From CAZGSV01 sp964528605 (GTDB lineage Bacteria > Armatimonadota > Zipacnadia > CAZGSV01): 44,730 nucleotides of DNA. The position numbers were made by a program, and so were the translations under genes. Positions 15,546 to 23,699 of the stretch are shown here, in pieces (the first letter of the stretch is position 1; every line of letters begins with the position of its first letter). Below the pieces are notes generated by a model. That model had not been told where the DNA came from, did not search any database, and saw nothing but the letters and a program-made list of their open reading frames with translations. The stretch covers positions 1 through 44,730 of the forward strand of contig CAZGSV010000015.1 of assembly GCA_964528605.1 (NCBI GenBank), in the 5' to 3' direction.

Positions 15546-16580
15546 CTAGAGCGCTCGTTCGGAAGGCACCTCCCAGGCCTGCACGCCGTTGGGCTCGAAG
15601 TTGAACTCCACGATCTTGCCGCCCAGCCGTTCCAGACAGGCCTCGACCAGGTGACGGCGCTCGAAACGGGTGAAGAACAGCAGGTGGCCGCCGCCGCCGG
15701 CGCCCAGCAGTTTGCCGCCGAGCGCGCCCGCGTTGAGCGCCTCCGCGTACATCTGGTCTATGTGCGGGTTGCTGATAGCCGGGTCCAGTTTCTTTTTGGC
15801 CTCCCAGCCCAGGTGCAGCAGTTCGGCGAAGGTCCTCAGCTCTCCCGTGAGCAGCGCATTCTTCATGTCGAGCGCGGTCTGTTTCATCTGGTGCAGCGCC
15901 CGTATCACTTGCTCCTCTTCCCGCTCATAGGCGCGCACCTGCCGCTCAATGATGCCGGCCGAGGTGCGCGCCCGGCCTGTGTAGCACAGGATCAGGTGGT
16001 ACTCCAGTTCGAGCAGCAATTCCGGACGGATGCGCAGCGGAACGACCACCGTCTGGTCGCCGGTGAACTCAATCAGGTTGAAGCCGCCGAAAGCCGCAGC
16101 GTACTGGTCCTGCTTGCCGCCCCTGATGCCCACGTCCTGGCGCTCAATCTCGAATGCCCAGCGAGCGATCTGGTACAGGTCGGCGGAGAGGTTGCGCCAG
16201 CGCGCCAAAGCCGACGCCAGCGCCACCACGACCGTGGAAGACGCGCCCAGGCCGGTGCCCGGCGGCGTGTCGGAGTGCAGGAAGATCTCCGCCCCGCCCA
16301 CCTCGCGCAGCGAGCCGCAGATGCGCTTGAAGGCCGCCTTCACCAGGTCGAGGTTGCCGTCATAAGTGAAGTGCTCGTCGCGCTCGAACTCCGCCATGGT
16401 GTCGTAGTCGAGCGAGCGCACCACCAGCGAGGGCTTGCGCTTCGGCCACAGGGAGCAGTAGGCGTACTTGTTGATGGTGGCGCTTAGGACCAGGCCGCCG
16501 TAGCGCTCGGGGTAGGGCGAAACGTCGGTGCCGCCGCCGGCGACGCTAACGCGCAAGGGCGCCCTGGCGCGGATGATCAT
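15546..16580 (-). CDS. hddA: D-glycero-alpha-D-manno-heptose 7-phosphate kinase
   Basis: A 344-residue GHMP-family kinase that phosphorylates heptose 7-phosphate at C1 with the alpha configuration. The N-terminus MIIRARAPLRVSVAGGGTDV and the ATP loop PPGTGLGASSTVVVALASAL match HddA and the related LmbP/fucokinase-type enzymes. GIRGGKQDQYAAAFGGFNLI is a near-diagnostic stretch, and GALGGKLLGAGGGGHLLFF is the third GHMP motif. It overlaps hddC by four bases. A single kinase separate from HldE, with a separate guanylyltransferase, marks the GDP- rather than the ADP-heptose pathway. Confidence 0.9.
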   Translation of the reverse strand: MIIRARAPLRVSVAGGGTDVSPYPERYGGLVLSATINKYAYCSLWPKRKPSLVVRSLDYDTMAEFERDEHFTYDGNLDLVKAAFKRICGSLREVGGAEIFLHSDTPPGTGLGASSTVVVALASALARWRNLSADLYQIARWAFEIERQDVGIRGGKQDQYAAAFGGFNLIEFTGDQTVVVPLRIRPELLLELEYHLILCYTGRARTSAGIIERQVRAYEREEEQVIRALHQMKQTALDMKNALLTGELRTFAELLHLGWEAKKKLDPAISNPHIDQMYAEALNAGALGGKLLGAGGGGHLLFFTRFERRHLVEACLERLGGKIVEFNFEPNGVQAWEVPSERAL

Positions 16581-17332
16581 GACAGCCAGTCCGCAGCCTG
16601 AGCCTCGGCGAGGCGCTCGGGGGTCCCGATGTCAATGAAGGGCACGTCGAAGGGCAGCCCGTACAGCCGCCGGCCCTCGGTTATCATCGCGGGGAAGACA
16701 TCGCGCTCCAGCGAGACCGGCGGCTCGCCGCCTGCGTAGCGCCAGAGAATCTCAGGGCGGAAGACATAAGCGCCGGCGTTGATGTGCCCCGGCCGGTGAT
16801 GTGGCTGCTTTTCCAGAAAGGCCAGCACCCGCCCGTCCGCGCCGATCTCCACGTGACCGTATTCGGAGATGTCCGGCATCTGAATCAGCGCTATGACCGC
16901 GTCCGCCAGTCTCTCGTGAAAGAAGTCAATCAGTCTGGGGAAGTCAATCTGCGACAGGCAGTCGCCGTTGAGCAATAGGAAGGGCTCGGTAAGCAGCCGG
17001 TGGGCGTGGTAGACCGCGCCCGCGGTCCCCAGCGGGTCCTCCTCGGGCGAGTACTCGACGTGCAGCCCGTAGCGGCTCCCGTCGCCCATGTGGGCGCGCA
17101 CCTGGTTGGCCATCACGCCCGTGCACAGCACCACCCGCGAGAAACCCTGGTCGGCGAGATTGCTGAGTACGTGGTCAATCAGCGGGCGGCCGTGCACCTC
17201 CACCAGGCACTTCGGCCTGTCCGGCACCTGCTGGCGCAAACGCGTGGCCAACCCGCCCGCCAGGATGACAGCCTTTGTGGGAATCGTGATTCGAGTCGCC
17301 GCAGCCACCTCTGCAAGAACACCAGCCGGCAA
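16577..17332 (-). CDS. hddC: Heptose-1-phosphate guanylyltransferase
   Basis: A nucleotidyltransferase of about 251 residues that would make GDP-D-glycero-alpha-D-manno-heptose from the 1-phosphate and GTP. KAVILAGGLATRLRQQVPDRPKCL carries the glucose-1-phosphate-thymidylyltransferase-type G-x-G-T-R-L and P-K motifs. FLLLNGDCLSQIDF has the metal Asp and NAGAYVFRPEIL the sugar site. A GDP-mannose pyrophosphorylase-like specificity is possible from sequence alone; the operon decides for HddC. The longest frame starts with ATG at 17347, but that codon lies three bases after a predicted -10 box, so it would be outside the transcript. TTG at 17332, four bases after AGGAGAGG, or GTG at 17308 are better. 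Confidence 0.85.
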   Translation of the reverse strand: MPAGVLAEVAAATRITIPTKAVILAGGLATRLRQQVPDRPKCLVEVHGRPLIDHVLSNLADQGFSRVVLCTGVMANQVRAHMGDGSRYGLHVEYSPEEDPLGTAGAVYHAHRLLTEPFLLLNGDCLSQIDFPRLIDFFHERLADAVIALIQMPDISEYGHVEIGADGRVLAFLEKQPHHRPGHINAGAYVFRPEILWRYAGGEPPVSLERDVFPAMITEGRRLYGLPFDVPFIDIGTPERLAEAQAADWLS

Positions 17333-17349
17333 CAAACCTCTCCTCATCG

Positions 17350-17379
17350 AGCATAGTGCTGCCCGCGTGGGCCAGTCAA
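17350..17379 (-). promoter_or_regulatory. Predicted promoter of the heptose operon
   Basis: Reading leftward: TTGACT (17379-17374), an 18-base spacer and TATGCT (17355-17350). The -10 hexamer equals that of the polysaccharide locus promoter at 2676-2681. It places transcription start near 17343. Confidence 0.5.
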
Positions 17380-17405
17380 GCAGTCGGGCGTCGGAGCCGC
17401 TGTCT

Positions 17406-18611
17406 CTACGCCGGCGCCAGCGCCCGCGCCAGGGGGGCCGGCGCGGGGGCCGCCGCTCCTACGCGTTCCACCTCGACCGCCCACAGGAACAGGCAAGTGT
17501 AGTAGGCCGTGCGCACGAAGGCGTTGAATGTTGAGACGAACGCGAGCAACAGGCCGCCGACGGCGATGGGCCACATCAGGCCGTGCGTGGCCGTCCACAG
17601 CAGGTAGCCCAAGCCCACGGCCGCCACCAGCGTGACCATGCCCAGAATGCGCGCCACCAGGCTCACGCCGATCTCGCCCACGGCAATGGGCAGCAGGTTG
17701 GCGGAGTGCAGTTGGCGCGCGCGCTCGATGGCGTCACGCGCCGGCCGATCCTCGATGATGATGGCCGGAAGTATCAGGAACGAGGCAACCAGCCAGACGC
17801 GATCAATGGCGTCGGCTGCGTAGTCCTCGGGCCCCCGGCCTCGCCGGACGCTGCGAATAGCCGCGGTGGCGAGGTTCACGCCCGTAGTCGCCAGCGCCAG
17901 CCACAAGAGCGCCCCCAGGTTCTTCCATGAGTCGGCAAAGGCCTCTCCGAGGCGAGCGTCGCGCCCCTTCAAATGGGTGTCCACCAGATTTATCGTCATG
18001 CCGGTGAAGAAGTAAGAGACTGCGTAGATGGCGAAGGCCACGGGGGCGAGAACCAGCAGTTCCTGCCAGTCGGAGCGGCGCGACTGGAGCAGCCATTTCA
18101 ACAGGCCGGTCGCTTGCGCAATCCCCAGCAGAGCCCCCAACACCGCCGCGCTGCCCAGCAAGGAGAAGAGCGAGGGCAGGAGCAGGTCCTTATCGCGAAA
18201 CGCCATCGCCATGCTCTCGCGGATGAAGGCCAACGCGCGGGAGGCGGAATCGAAGAAACCCGTCCCGCGGCTGACTCCGGGCACCCAGACTTCGCCGGCA
18301 TAGGCAGGCCCGGCCGGAGCCGGCGGGCCCGCGGCCGTGGGTGCTGCTAACGGGGAGACCAGCGGGGATGGCTCAGGTGGGGGGCCTGGGGCCGGAATCA
18401 TCAGGTGTTGACGGGTAGCGCACCGACTGCAGAAGATACCCGACGGGGTGCTCAGGGTACACTCGTCGCAGATCTCCGCGTCGCATTGGCTGCAAACGGC
18501 CGCCACCGGCACGGTGCCGCAGAGCGAACACGGCGTGCTGGCCCAGCGAGCGCACCTGGGGCAGGCGGAGTCGAACGGCTGAAGCTCGTAACCGCATCTG
18601 ACGCAGAGCAT
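17406..18611 (-). CDS. Zinc-ribbon membrane protein, DUF6159-like
   Basis: A 401-residue protein with an N-terminal cysteine-rich part and a C-terminal membrane part. The first 70 residues carry CVRCGYELQPFDSACPRC, CSLCG, CSQCDAEICDEC and CSRC, that is several Cys-x2-Cys knuckles of zinc-ribbon or B-box type. A Pro/Ala-rich linker follows (about 75-115). From about residue 130 there are about five or six hydrophobic helices, with MAFRDKDLLLPSLFSLLGSA, LGEAFADSWKNLGALLWLAL and FLILPAIIIEDRPARDAIERA arranged as in the DUF6159 family. Function of that family is unknown. The gene stands alone between the heptose operon and the pilin-like genes. Confidence 0.6.
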   Translation of the reverse strand: MLCVRCGYELQPFDSACPRCARWASTPCSLCGTVPVAAVCSQCDAEICDECTLSTPSGIFCSRCATRQHLMIPAPGPPPEPSPLVSPLAAPTAAGPPAPAGPAYAGEVWVPGVSRGTGFFDSASRALAFIRESMAMAFRDKDLLLPSLFSLLGSAAVLGALLGIAQATGLLKWLLQSRRSDWQELLVLAPVAFAIYAVSYFFTGMTINLVDTHLKGRDARLGEAFADSWKNLGALLWLALATTGVNLATAAIRSVRRGRGPEDYAADAIDRVWLVASFLILPAIIIEDRPARDAIERARQLHSANLLPIAVGEIGVSLVARILGMVTLVAAVGLGYLLWTATHGLMWPIAVGGLLLAFVSTFNAFVRTAYYTCLFLWAVEVERVGAAAPAPAPLARALAPA

Positions 18612-18770
18612 ATTCGGCTTCCCGCCCAGGCTAGCCGCAAGGCCGACTTTGGGTCAACATGGCGGAACCGCAGAGAACAAAAGCGTTGTTAGCAGGGTTA
18701 CGCAATCGCGGGACATAAGATATGGTAAAATCCGTCTAGAGCAGGGCAAAATAGGGGGGTGAGAGGCGCT

Positions 18771-19190
18771 ATGACATCACACGATCTGCAGAGACGGCGC
18801 CCCGGCTTCAGCCTGGTCGAGGTGCTCATAGCCTTGATGGTACTGGCTGTGGGTATCGTGGTGGTCATGAGTACGTTCACCGCTGCCACCCTGGGCGTGC
18901 AGAAAGCCCGCAACGGGCGGATCGCGGCCGACGCGGGCAGCAGCCTCATTGATCAGATGCGGGCGGCGGGCATCAACTCGCTCAACTACGCCAACTTCCC
19001 GGCGGACTTTCAGATTCCGGCGCCGGGCAACCCGAGCACGCAGGTGGGCACGGGCCACCTGGTAATCACCCCCGTCTATGAGGGCGAGCAAATGCCCGTG
19101 TACTTCGAGATCACGGTGACCACGAGAGTAACGGGCACTCGGGGGACGAGTGCCAACGCAAAGTTGGTGACCTACATTGCGCCACGCTAG
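18771..19190 (+). CDS. Type IV pilin-like/PilV-like protein
   Basis: A 139-residue pseudopilin. After a short basic leader, RRRPGFSLVEVLIALMVLAV gives the prepilin peptidase site (Gly before Phe), the Glu at position 5 of the mature protein and the hydrophobic helix. The rest is a small head domain with no recognised fold. The resemblance is to PilV or GspI-type minor pilins (GFSLVEVLIALMVLAVGIV). The ATG at 18771 is preferred over GTG 18759 because GAGAGG precedes it. The upstream 147 bases are relatively AT-rich with TAAAAT at 18726-18731, a possible -10 box. It overlaps the next pilin-like gene by 14 bases. Confidence 0.8.
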   Translation: MTSHDLQRRRPGFSLVEVLIALMVLAVGIVVVMSTFTAATLGVQKARNGRIAADAGSSLIDQMRAAGINSLNYANFPADFQIPAPGNPSTQVGTGHLVITPVYEGEQMPVYFEITVTTRVTGTRGTSANAKLVTYIAPR

Positions 19191-19770
19191 AGGAGGCGTA
19201 GTCAGTCCGCGGGCCGGCTTCACGCTCGCCGAGGCGGTCGCCGCCATGGTCATCATGGCCCTCATGATTGGGGCCATCTACACCTTGGAGGTCGCGGCCG
19301 CGCGGCTCGGCTCGCGGTCCTCGCGCTCCTATGAGGCCGAGACGCGCGCGGCGCAGGCGCTGCACGGCCTCACCCAAGACATGCGCGAGGGCATAGCCAT
19401 CACCACCGCCCAAGCCAACATGCTCGAGTACACCTACCCCAAGAAGGACGCGGGCGGTAAGTACTTCAAGAGCCCGCTCGAGGTCGGCTACAACGTCCGC
19501 TATTACCTGGGCAACAAGGCGGGGACGGCGCAGTCCGGCGGCACCTACCTCTGGCGCGGCGACTCGTCCACCGGCACCATGAGGCCCGTGGAGATGTTGG
19601 CGGACAAGGTAGCCAGTTTCTCGGTCACCTATCAGTACCCGGTGGGCCAGACCCAGCCGGACACGGCCACCATGGTCATCGGAGTCAGTGTCACTTCGCA
19701 CGGCAAGACCACCGTGGGGACCTTCAAGACCACGGTGAAACTCAGGAACTACGGAAAACTTGGGCTCTAG
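19177..19770 (+). CDS. Prepilin-type N-terminal cleavage protein (GspJ/PilW-like)
   Basis: A 197-residue pseudopilin, second of three adjacent genes. PRAGFTLAEAVAAMVIMALMIGA contains the cleavage site and hydrophobic helix, with Glu at mature position 5. The body has alternating beta-rich segments (NVRYYLGNKAG, TYLWRGDSSTG, VASFSVTYQYP, TTVGTFKTTVKLRNYG) as expected of a minor pilin head of the GspJ/PilW kind. The start appears to be TTG at 19177, inside the end of the previous gene, since no ATG or GTG lies between there and the leader. A GGAGG sequence lies inside the frame rather than before it, so the true start is unsure. Confidence 0.78.
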   Translation: MRHARGGVVSPRAGFTLAEAVAAMVIMALMIGAIYTLEVAAARLGSRSSRSYEAETRAAQALHGLTQDMREGIAITTAQANMLEYTYPKKDAGGKYFKSPLEVGYNVRYYLGNKAGTAQSGGTYLWRGDSSTGTMRPVEMLADKVASFSVTYQYPVGQTQPDTATMVIGVSVTSHGKTTVGTFKTTVKLRNYGKLGL

Positions 19771-19816
19771 GGCGCCTGCGCTGGACGCGAGGCGGAATCC
19801 GGAGGTGGATGGAGAG

Positions 19817-21169
19817 ATGAAGCGAGACAAGGCTACCGAACGCGGCAGTATCATGATCGCCGCGGTCATCGCGCTGATAATAATGCTCGTCACCGGGCTG
19901 GCCGTGCTGCAGTTGGCCCGCAGCGGCCTGAAAGTCACTTCTGCCAGCAAAGAGCGCACGGTGGCGCAGCAGGCAGCCGAGGCCGGCGCCGACTTTGCCA
20001 TTGCCCAACTTGAACTGCACCCCGGTGAGTGGTCCAACATAGTCGAGACCCACCCCGACTGGTTCCAGAATCACTCCGTGGGCGACGGCTCGTTCACCGT
20101 GGACCCCATCACCTGGACAGGGCGCATGGCCCGCATCGTCTCCAAGGGAAAGGCCCACCAAGGCGGACGTGTGGTCAGCATTGTCCGCACCGTGCGCATG
20201 CTGCCCGCGGGCTGGCGCTACGCCTTGTTCGCCGACGGCAACATTGCCGCCACCGGTAACGCCAGCGTCTACGGCTCCATCCACAGCAACGCTAACATCG
20301 ACCCGGCAGGCGCCGGCATAACGGTGGGCGGCTCCTTCGCCTACACCGCGGAATACCCCACCGACCTGGTTGAGTCCTACGGCAACATCTACGACTCCAA
20401 GGGCCTCATACCGGACGTTTACGAGTACCCTCAAGCGAACTACGTACCGGTGCCCCCGATTGACTGGGCGGCGTTCCAGAATCCGCAGAACTTCCCCGGC
20501 GTGACCGTCTACAACACGCGCCAAGCGGACGCGACTCACCCCACGGGCACGGTCGTGAAGGAGGCGGACGGCTCCTACTCGTACTACTGGGCGCCCACCC
20601 AAGACAAGAAAGGCGCCTACAACATAAGCGTGAACACGTCCGACTTCAACACCTGGTTCGCGCCCCGCGACGGCAATACCAAGGTGGTCGTCAACTGGCT
20701 GGCCGGTACCCCGGCGGGCGGCGGCTACGATTACAAGCTGCATTTCAGTGGTCAGGGCACCATAACCGCTACGCTGGTGTGTCCCGCCATCAACGGCTCC
20801 AAGAGTTCCGTTCAGTTGGATGGCGGCATTGTCTGGGCCCCTACAACTGGGGTAGCCATCCTGACGGAGTCGGTCGATATGTCGAAGGTGAACGGGCACT
20901 GTCAACTGGGCACCGAGACCAATCCTGCGTTGGTATTCGCAGGCGGCGGAGCCACGTTCTCGGCTAACGGCACCATGGACTCGCAGGGCAGCGTTGTCGT
21001 CGGCGGGAGCGGCTCGAGTGCGCCGGACATTGACATCAAGGGTAACGCGACCTTCCACTGGAACCCGGGGTTCATCAACAAACTGCCGGAGGAGTGGCAA
21101 GGCTACTTCGGTCCCTCCTCGAGCCGCACCCTGCCGCTCATCTGGCAGCAACTGGGTGCCGAGGCCTAG
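19817..21169 (+). CDS. PilX-like surface assembly protein
   Basis: A 450-residue protein whose N-terminus, ERGSIMIAAVIALIIMLVTGLAVLQLARSG, resembles PilX/GspK-type minor pilins: a short basic leader, then one hydrophobic helix followed by a charged helix with VAQQAAEAGADFAIAQLEL. The Gly-x cleavage site is weak. The remainder is a large, beta-rich extracellular region with repeated Gly/Asn/Ser stretches (VYGSIHSNANIDPAG, GGGATFSANGTMDSQGSVVVGG) that suggests a beta-solenoid or polymer-like part. The ATG at 19817 with GGAGG upstream is preferred over earlier frames. It is third in the pilin-like set and probably part of the same secreted fibre or pseudopilus. Confidence 0.7.
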   Translation: MKRDKATERGSIMIAAVIALIIMLVTGLAVLQLARSGLKVTSASKERTVAQQAAEAGADFAIAQLELHPGEWSNIVETHPDWFQNHSVGDGSFTVDPITWTGRMARIVSKGKAHQGGRVVSIVRTVRMLPAGWRYALFADGNIAATGNASVYGSIHSNANIDPAGAGITVGGSFAYTAEYPTDLVESYGNIYDSKGLIPDVYEYPQANYVPVPPIDWAAFQNPQNFPGVTVYNTRQADATHPTGTVVKEADGSYSYYWAPTQDKKGAYNISVNTSDFNTWFAPRDGNTKVVVNWLAGTPAGGGYDYKLHFSGQGTITATLVCPAINGSKSSVQLDGGIVWAPTTGVAILTESVDMSKVNGHCQLGTETNPALVFAGGGATFSANGTMDSQGSVVVGGSGSSAPDIDIKGNATFHWNPGFINKLPEEWQGYFGPSSSRTLPLIWQQLGAEA

Positions 21170-21202
21170 GGCCCGCGCTCTTTCCCCTGACCTAGGATTG
21201 GT

Positions 21203-21232
21203 GCTGCGCGGGGCGGGCAGGTCCCGCGCAGC
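21203..21232 (+). other. Hairpin after pilin-like genes
   Basis: A perfect 10-bp inverted repeat, GCTGCGCGGG with CCCGCGCAGC, around a 10-base loop. It lies between the PilX-like gene and the lipoprotein gene. No T-run follows, so it is at best a weak terminator or processing site. Confidence 0.35.
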
Positions 21233-21356
21233 GCCGCGTACCTAGACCGCTGAGTGGCAGCGGTGCAACAATAGGGCGGCGCGGCAGCGTTGTGCCGATG
21301 CGCGCCGGGCGTGCTGCGGGGCCTCGGCGGCGCATCAACAAGGGAGGTGGCGCGCT

Positions 21357-22436
21357 ATGCGTTGGCAAGCGGCCGTAGTGTGGGGCCTGCTGCTCGTGTC
21401 GGGCGTTACGCTCTGGCTAGGGTGCGGCGGGGGTGGAGGGGGGAGCGGCACCCTGGAGGGAGTGGTGAGCGACGGCTCCTCCGGCGGCGGAGAGGTCGCG
21501 GACGCCTACGTCTACGTACCCTCCGCCCGCGGCGGCAGGCAGACCAACCTCGTTGAGACCTTCACCGACGACAACGGCGCCTTCGTCATCGAGGGGCTAC
21601 CGCTGGATCAGGAACTGGAGTTACATGTGGAGCCGCCCGAGGGGATGGATGCCGTGGGCGCCACGGTGCCCGTAGTCGTGCCCAGCGACCTGCAAACGCA
21701 GGTGCAGTTCGTCTCCTTGATTCCGAGCGGACCGGCCGCATCCGTTACCGGCATCACCGTCACGCCGAGCACGGCCGAGTTGCGCCGCGGCGACACTCTA
21801 CAGTTCGACGCCACCATCACCGGCCCCACGGAGCCGCTCCGGCCGACTTGGTGGGTCGTGGGCAATATCGGGCGCATTACCCCGACCGGCCTCTTCGTGG
21901 CGGTGCGGCCGGGCACAGGGACGGTGGCCGCGGCCATCGGCTCAGTCAGCGCCCAGGTGCCCGTGCGCGTGTTGCCCGAGCCGGCGCCCTGGGCCGTGTT
22001 GCTTATCGTGTCGCGGCCGCCCGGGGCCGCCATCTACCTGGACGACCTTGATACCGGCAGCAAGACGCCCTGGATCTTCGCTCACGTCCCGCCTGGGCAG
22101 CACACGGTTAGGGCGCAGTTGCCCGACCTGCTGCCCGGCACGCAGGAGGTCTACCTGCGCGCGGGAGACGTGGCTGCTGTCCCCTTCTGGCTCCTGCCCT
22201 CGGGGCCGACGGGGCAGATATACGTAGCCTCGACTCCGCCAGGGGCGGCGGTGCTGCTCGACGGCCGGACCACGGGCACCCAGACGCCCGTTCTCCTGCC
22301 CCACGTAGCACCCGGCGCGCACATGGTCGCTCTGCTGCTCAAGGGCTACCAAAAGGAGTCGCGGCCCGTGATGGTGCAGGCCGGTGCCACTAGCGAGTTA
22401 TCGGTGACGCTACAGCCCTTAGGCGCCGCCCAGTGA
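21357..22436 (+). CDS. Exported lipoprotein-like PEGA-domain protein
   Basis: A 359-residue exported protein. The N-terminus MRWQAAVVWGLLLVSGVTLWLGC is a signal peptide with a degenerate lipobox, so lipid attachment at Cys 23 is likely but not certain; a Gly-rich linker follows. Residues about 30-120 look like a carboxypeptidase-regulatory-type beta sandwich (GVVSDGSSGGG...NGAFVIEGLP). Next comes a Big-2-like segment (ITVTPSTAELRRGDTLQFDATI), and then two PEGA-type repeats: SRPPGAAIYLDDLDTGSKTP and STPPGAAVLLDGRTTGTQTP. PEGA domains are common in surface proteins that bind polysaccharide or other proteins. It may be the anchor or partner of the neighbouring pilin-like fibre. The ATG has GGAGG upstream. 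Confidence 0.75.
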   Translation: MRWQAAVVWGLLLVSGVTLWLGCGGGGGGSGTLEGVVSDGSSGGGEVADAYVYVPSARGGRQTNLVETFTDDNGAFVIEGLPLDQELELHVEPPEGMDAVGATVPVVVPSDLQTQVQFVSLIPSGPAASVTGITVTPSTAELRRGDTLQFDATITGPTEPLRPTWWVVGNIGRITPTGLFVAVRPGTGTVAAAIGSVSAQVPVRVLPEPAPWAVLLIVSRPPGAAIYLDDLDTGSKTPWIFAHVPPGQHTVRAQLPDLLPGTQEVYLRAGDVAAVPFWLLPSGPTGQIYVASTPPGAAVLLDGRTTGTQTPVLLPHVAPGAHMVALLLKGYQKESRPVMVQAGATSELSVTLQPLGAAQ

Positions 22437-22446
22437 ATCCGCCTGC

Positions 22447-23472
22447 CTAGGCCTTCTTGCGCTTGGGCCGGGCGGGCGCCTTGGCCATCTGCGGGATCGG
22501 CTTTGGCCGTCCACCGGCCGCCGACGCCAGCGCCGCAAAGACCATGCCGATGCTGTGCAGGTTGTCGGCGCCTGAGGTCTCCGGAGCGCGGTGCTCCACA
22601 ATCGCCTGATGGAACTCCAACAGGGAGAGTTGCCGGTCGGAGCGGCGCAACGTCTGGATGGTGACCTTACGCGCTTCTTCGCCGGCCACCGCGATCCTCA
22701 CCGCGCCCTGCGACCACAGTATGCAGCCCTTGTCCCCCTGTATGCGCCAATCGCCGTCCCAGGTCGTTTCCGCGCCGTCCGAAACCCACGAGCCGAAGTA
22801 GTCCACCAAGATGTCCTTGGTCATGTGGAAACGCGCCTGACAGGCCGGCTCGTGCTTGAACCAGGACCACCGCGGGCGGAAGGAATAGCACAAGACGCTT
22901 AGCGGGTTGGCGTTGAGCACGTAGCGCATCAGATCAAAGTGGTGGATGGACATATCCACCAGCAGCGGATAGTCCATCTCCAGCCGGTAGGAGCGTGGGA
23001 ACTTGGGCGCCTTGTGGAAAGAGACCTGCGCGTAGCCGGGCGAGCCGATGGCCCCCTGGTCTATCAGCCCGCGGATGGTGCGCGGCGCCTCGCGGTAGCG
23101 GTAGTTCTGGCTCACCATCAGCACGCGCTCGGCACGGCGCGCCGCGCGCACCATGGCGGTGCAGTCGCCCCATTTCTCCGCCAGGGGCTTCTCGGTGAGC
23201 ACGTGGAACCCGGCCTTGAAAGCGGCCTCCGCCAGGGGCCGGTGACTCGCGGGGGGGGTTACGATGAGTACGGCCTCGGCCTCCACCTTGGCCAGCGCGG
23301 CCTCGAGCGAGGTGAAGCGCCGATTCCTTGGCATGCCGCGCGTGCTGCCCATCTCGTCGAGTACCTTCTTGTTGATGTCCACGAAGGCCACGGGTTCGAA
23401 CTCTGGGCTATCGGCCACGATCTGAGTCCAGCCGGAGCCGAAGCCTCCCACGCCAACCTGAATCAGCCGCAT
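22447..23472 (-). CDS. Gfo/Idh/MocA family oxidoreductase
   Basis: A 341-residue NAD(P)-dependent dehydrogenase of the Gfo/Idh/MocA family, expected to oxidise or epimerise a sugar or cyclitol. The Rossmann motif MRLIQVGVGGFGSGW starts the protein; VLTEKPLAEKWGDC carries the catalytic Lys of E-K-P; YPLLVDMSIHHFDLMRYVL has the substrate-site Asp and His of the family (D-x-x-x-H-H). The C-terminal tail KAPARPKRKKA is basic and unusual. The ATG at 23472 follows GGAAGGAG; an upstream extension has no support. A run of eight G on the plus strand (23251-23258) lies in Pro codons. The substrate is unknown; the gene stands alone. Confidence 0.85.
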   Translation of the reverse strand: MRLIQVGVGGFGSGWTQIVADSPEFEPVAFVDINKKVLDEMGSTRGMPRNRRFTSLEAALAKVEAEAVLIVTPPASHRPLAEAAFKAGFHVLTEKPLAEKWGDCTAMVRAARRAERVLMVSQNYRYREAPRTIRGLIDQGAIGSPGYAQVSFHKAPKFPRSYRLEMDYPLLVDMSIHHFDLMRYVLNANPLSVLCYSFRPRWSWFKHEPACQARFHMTKDILVDYFGSWVSDGAETTWDGDWRIQGDKGCILWSQGAVRIAVAGEEARKVTIQTLRRSDRQLSLLEFHQAIVEHRAPETSGADNLHSIGMVFAALASAAGGRPKPIPQMAKAPARPKRKKA

Positions 23473-23699
23473 AGTTGAGGACTCCTTCCGGTTACCCCTG
23501 CTTCGAGAGTGTACGCCCACGGAGTCTACACCCCGATCGTGCGGCCGACCAGCATCGTCGGCAGCGTGTCGAGGCAGGGTGGCGAGGGGGGCGAGCCCGG
23601 CGTTCCGAGCGCCGAGTTCCGAGCAGCGCCCGCCCAGTTGCCTGCCGCTGCCCTATGTTGTACCCTTTGGGGGGTTCAGGCCCCAGCGAGGGATGGTAG

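Noticed and set aside
18612..18758. tRNA or riboswitch before the pilin-like genes
   Set aside because: The region is relatively AT-rich but shows no cloverleaf or known aptamer core; a promoter is the simpler reading.
19742..21151. A 469-residue open frame antisense to the PilX-like gene
   Set aside because: Val/Gly/Arg-rich with no fold; coding signal is on the plus strand.
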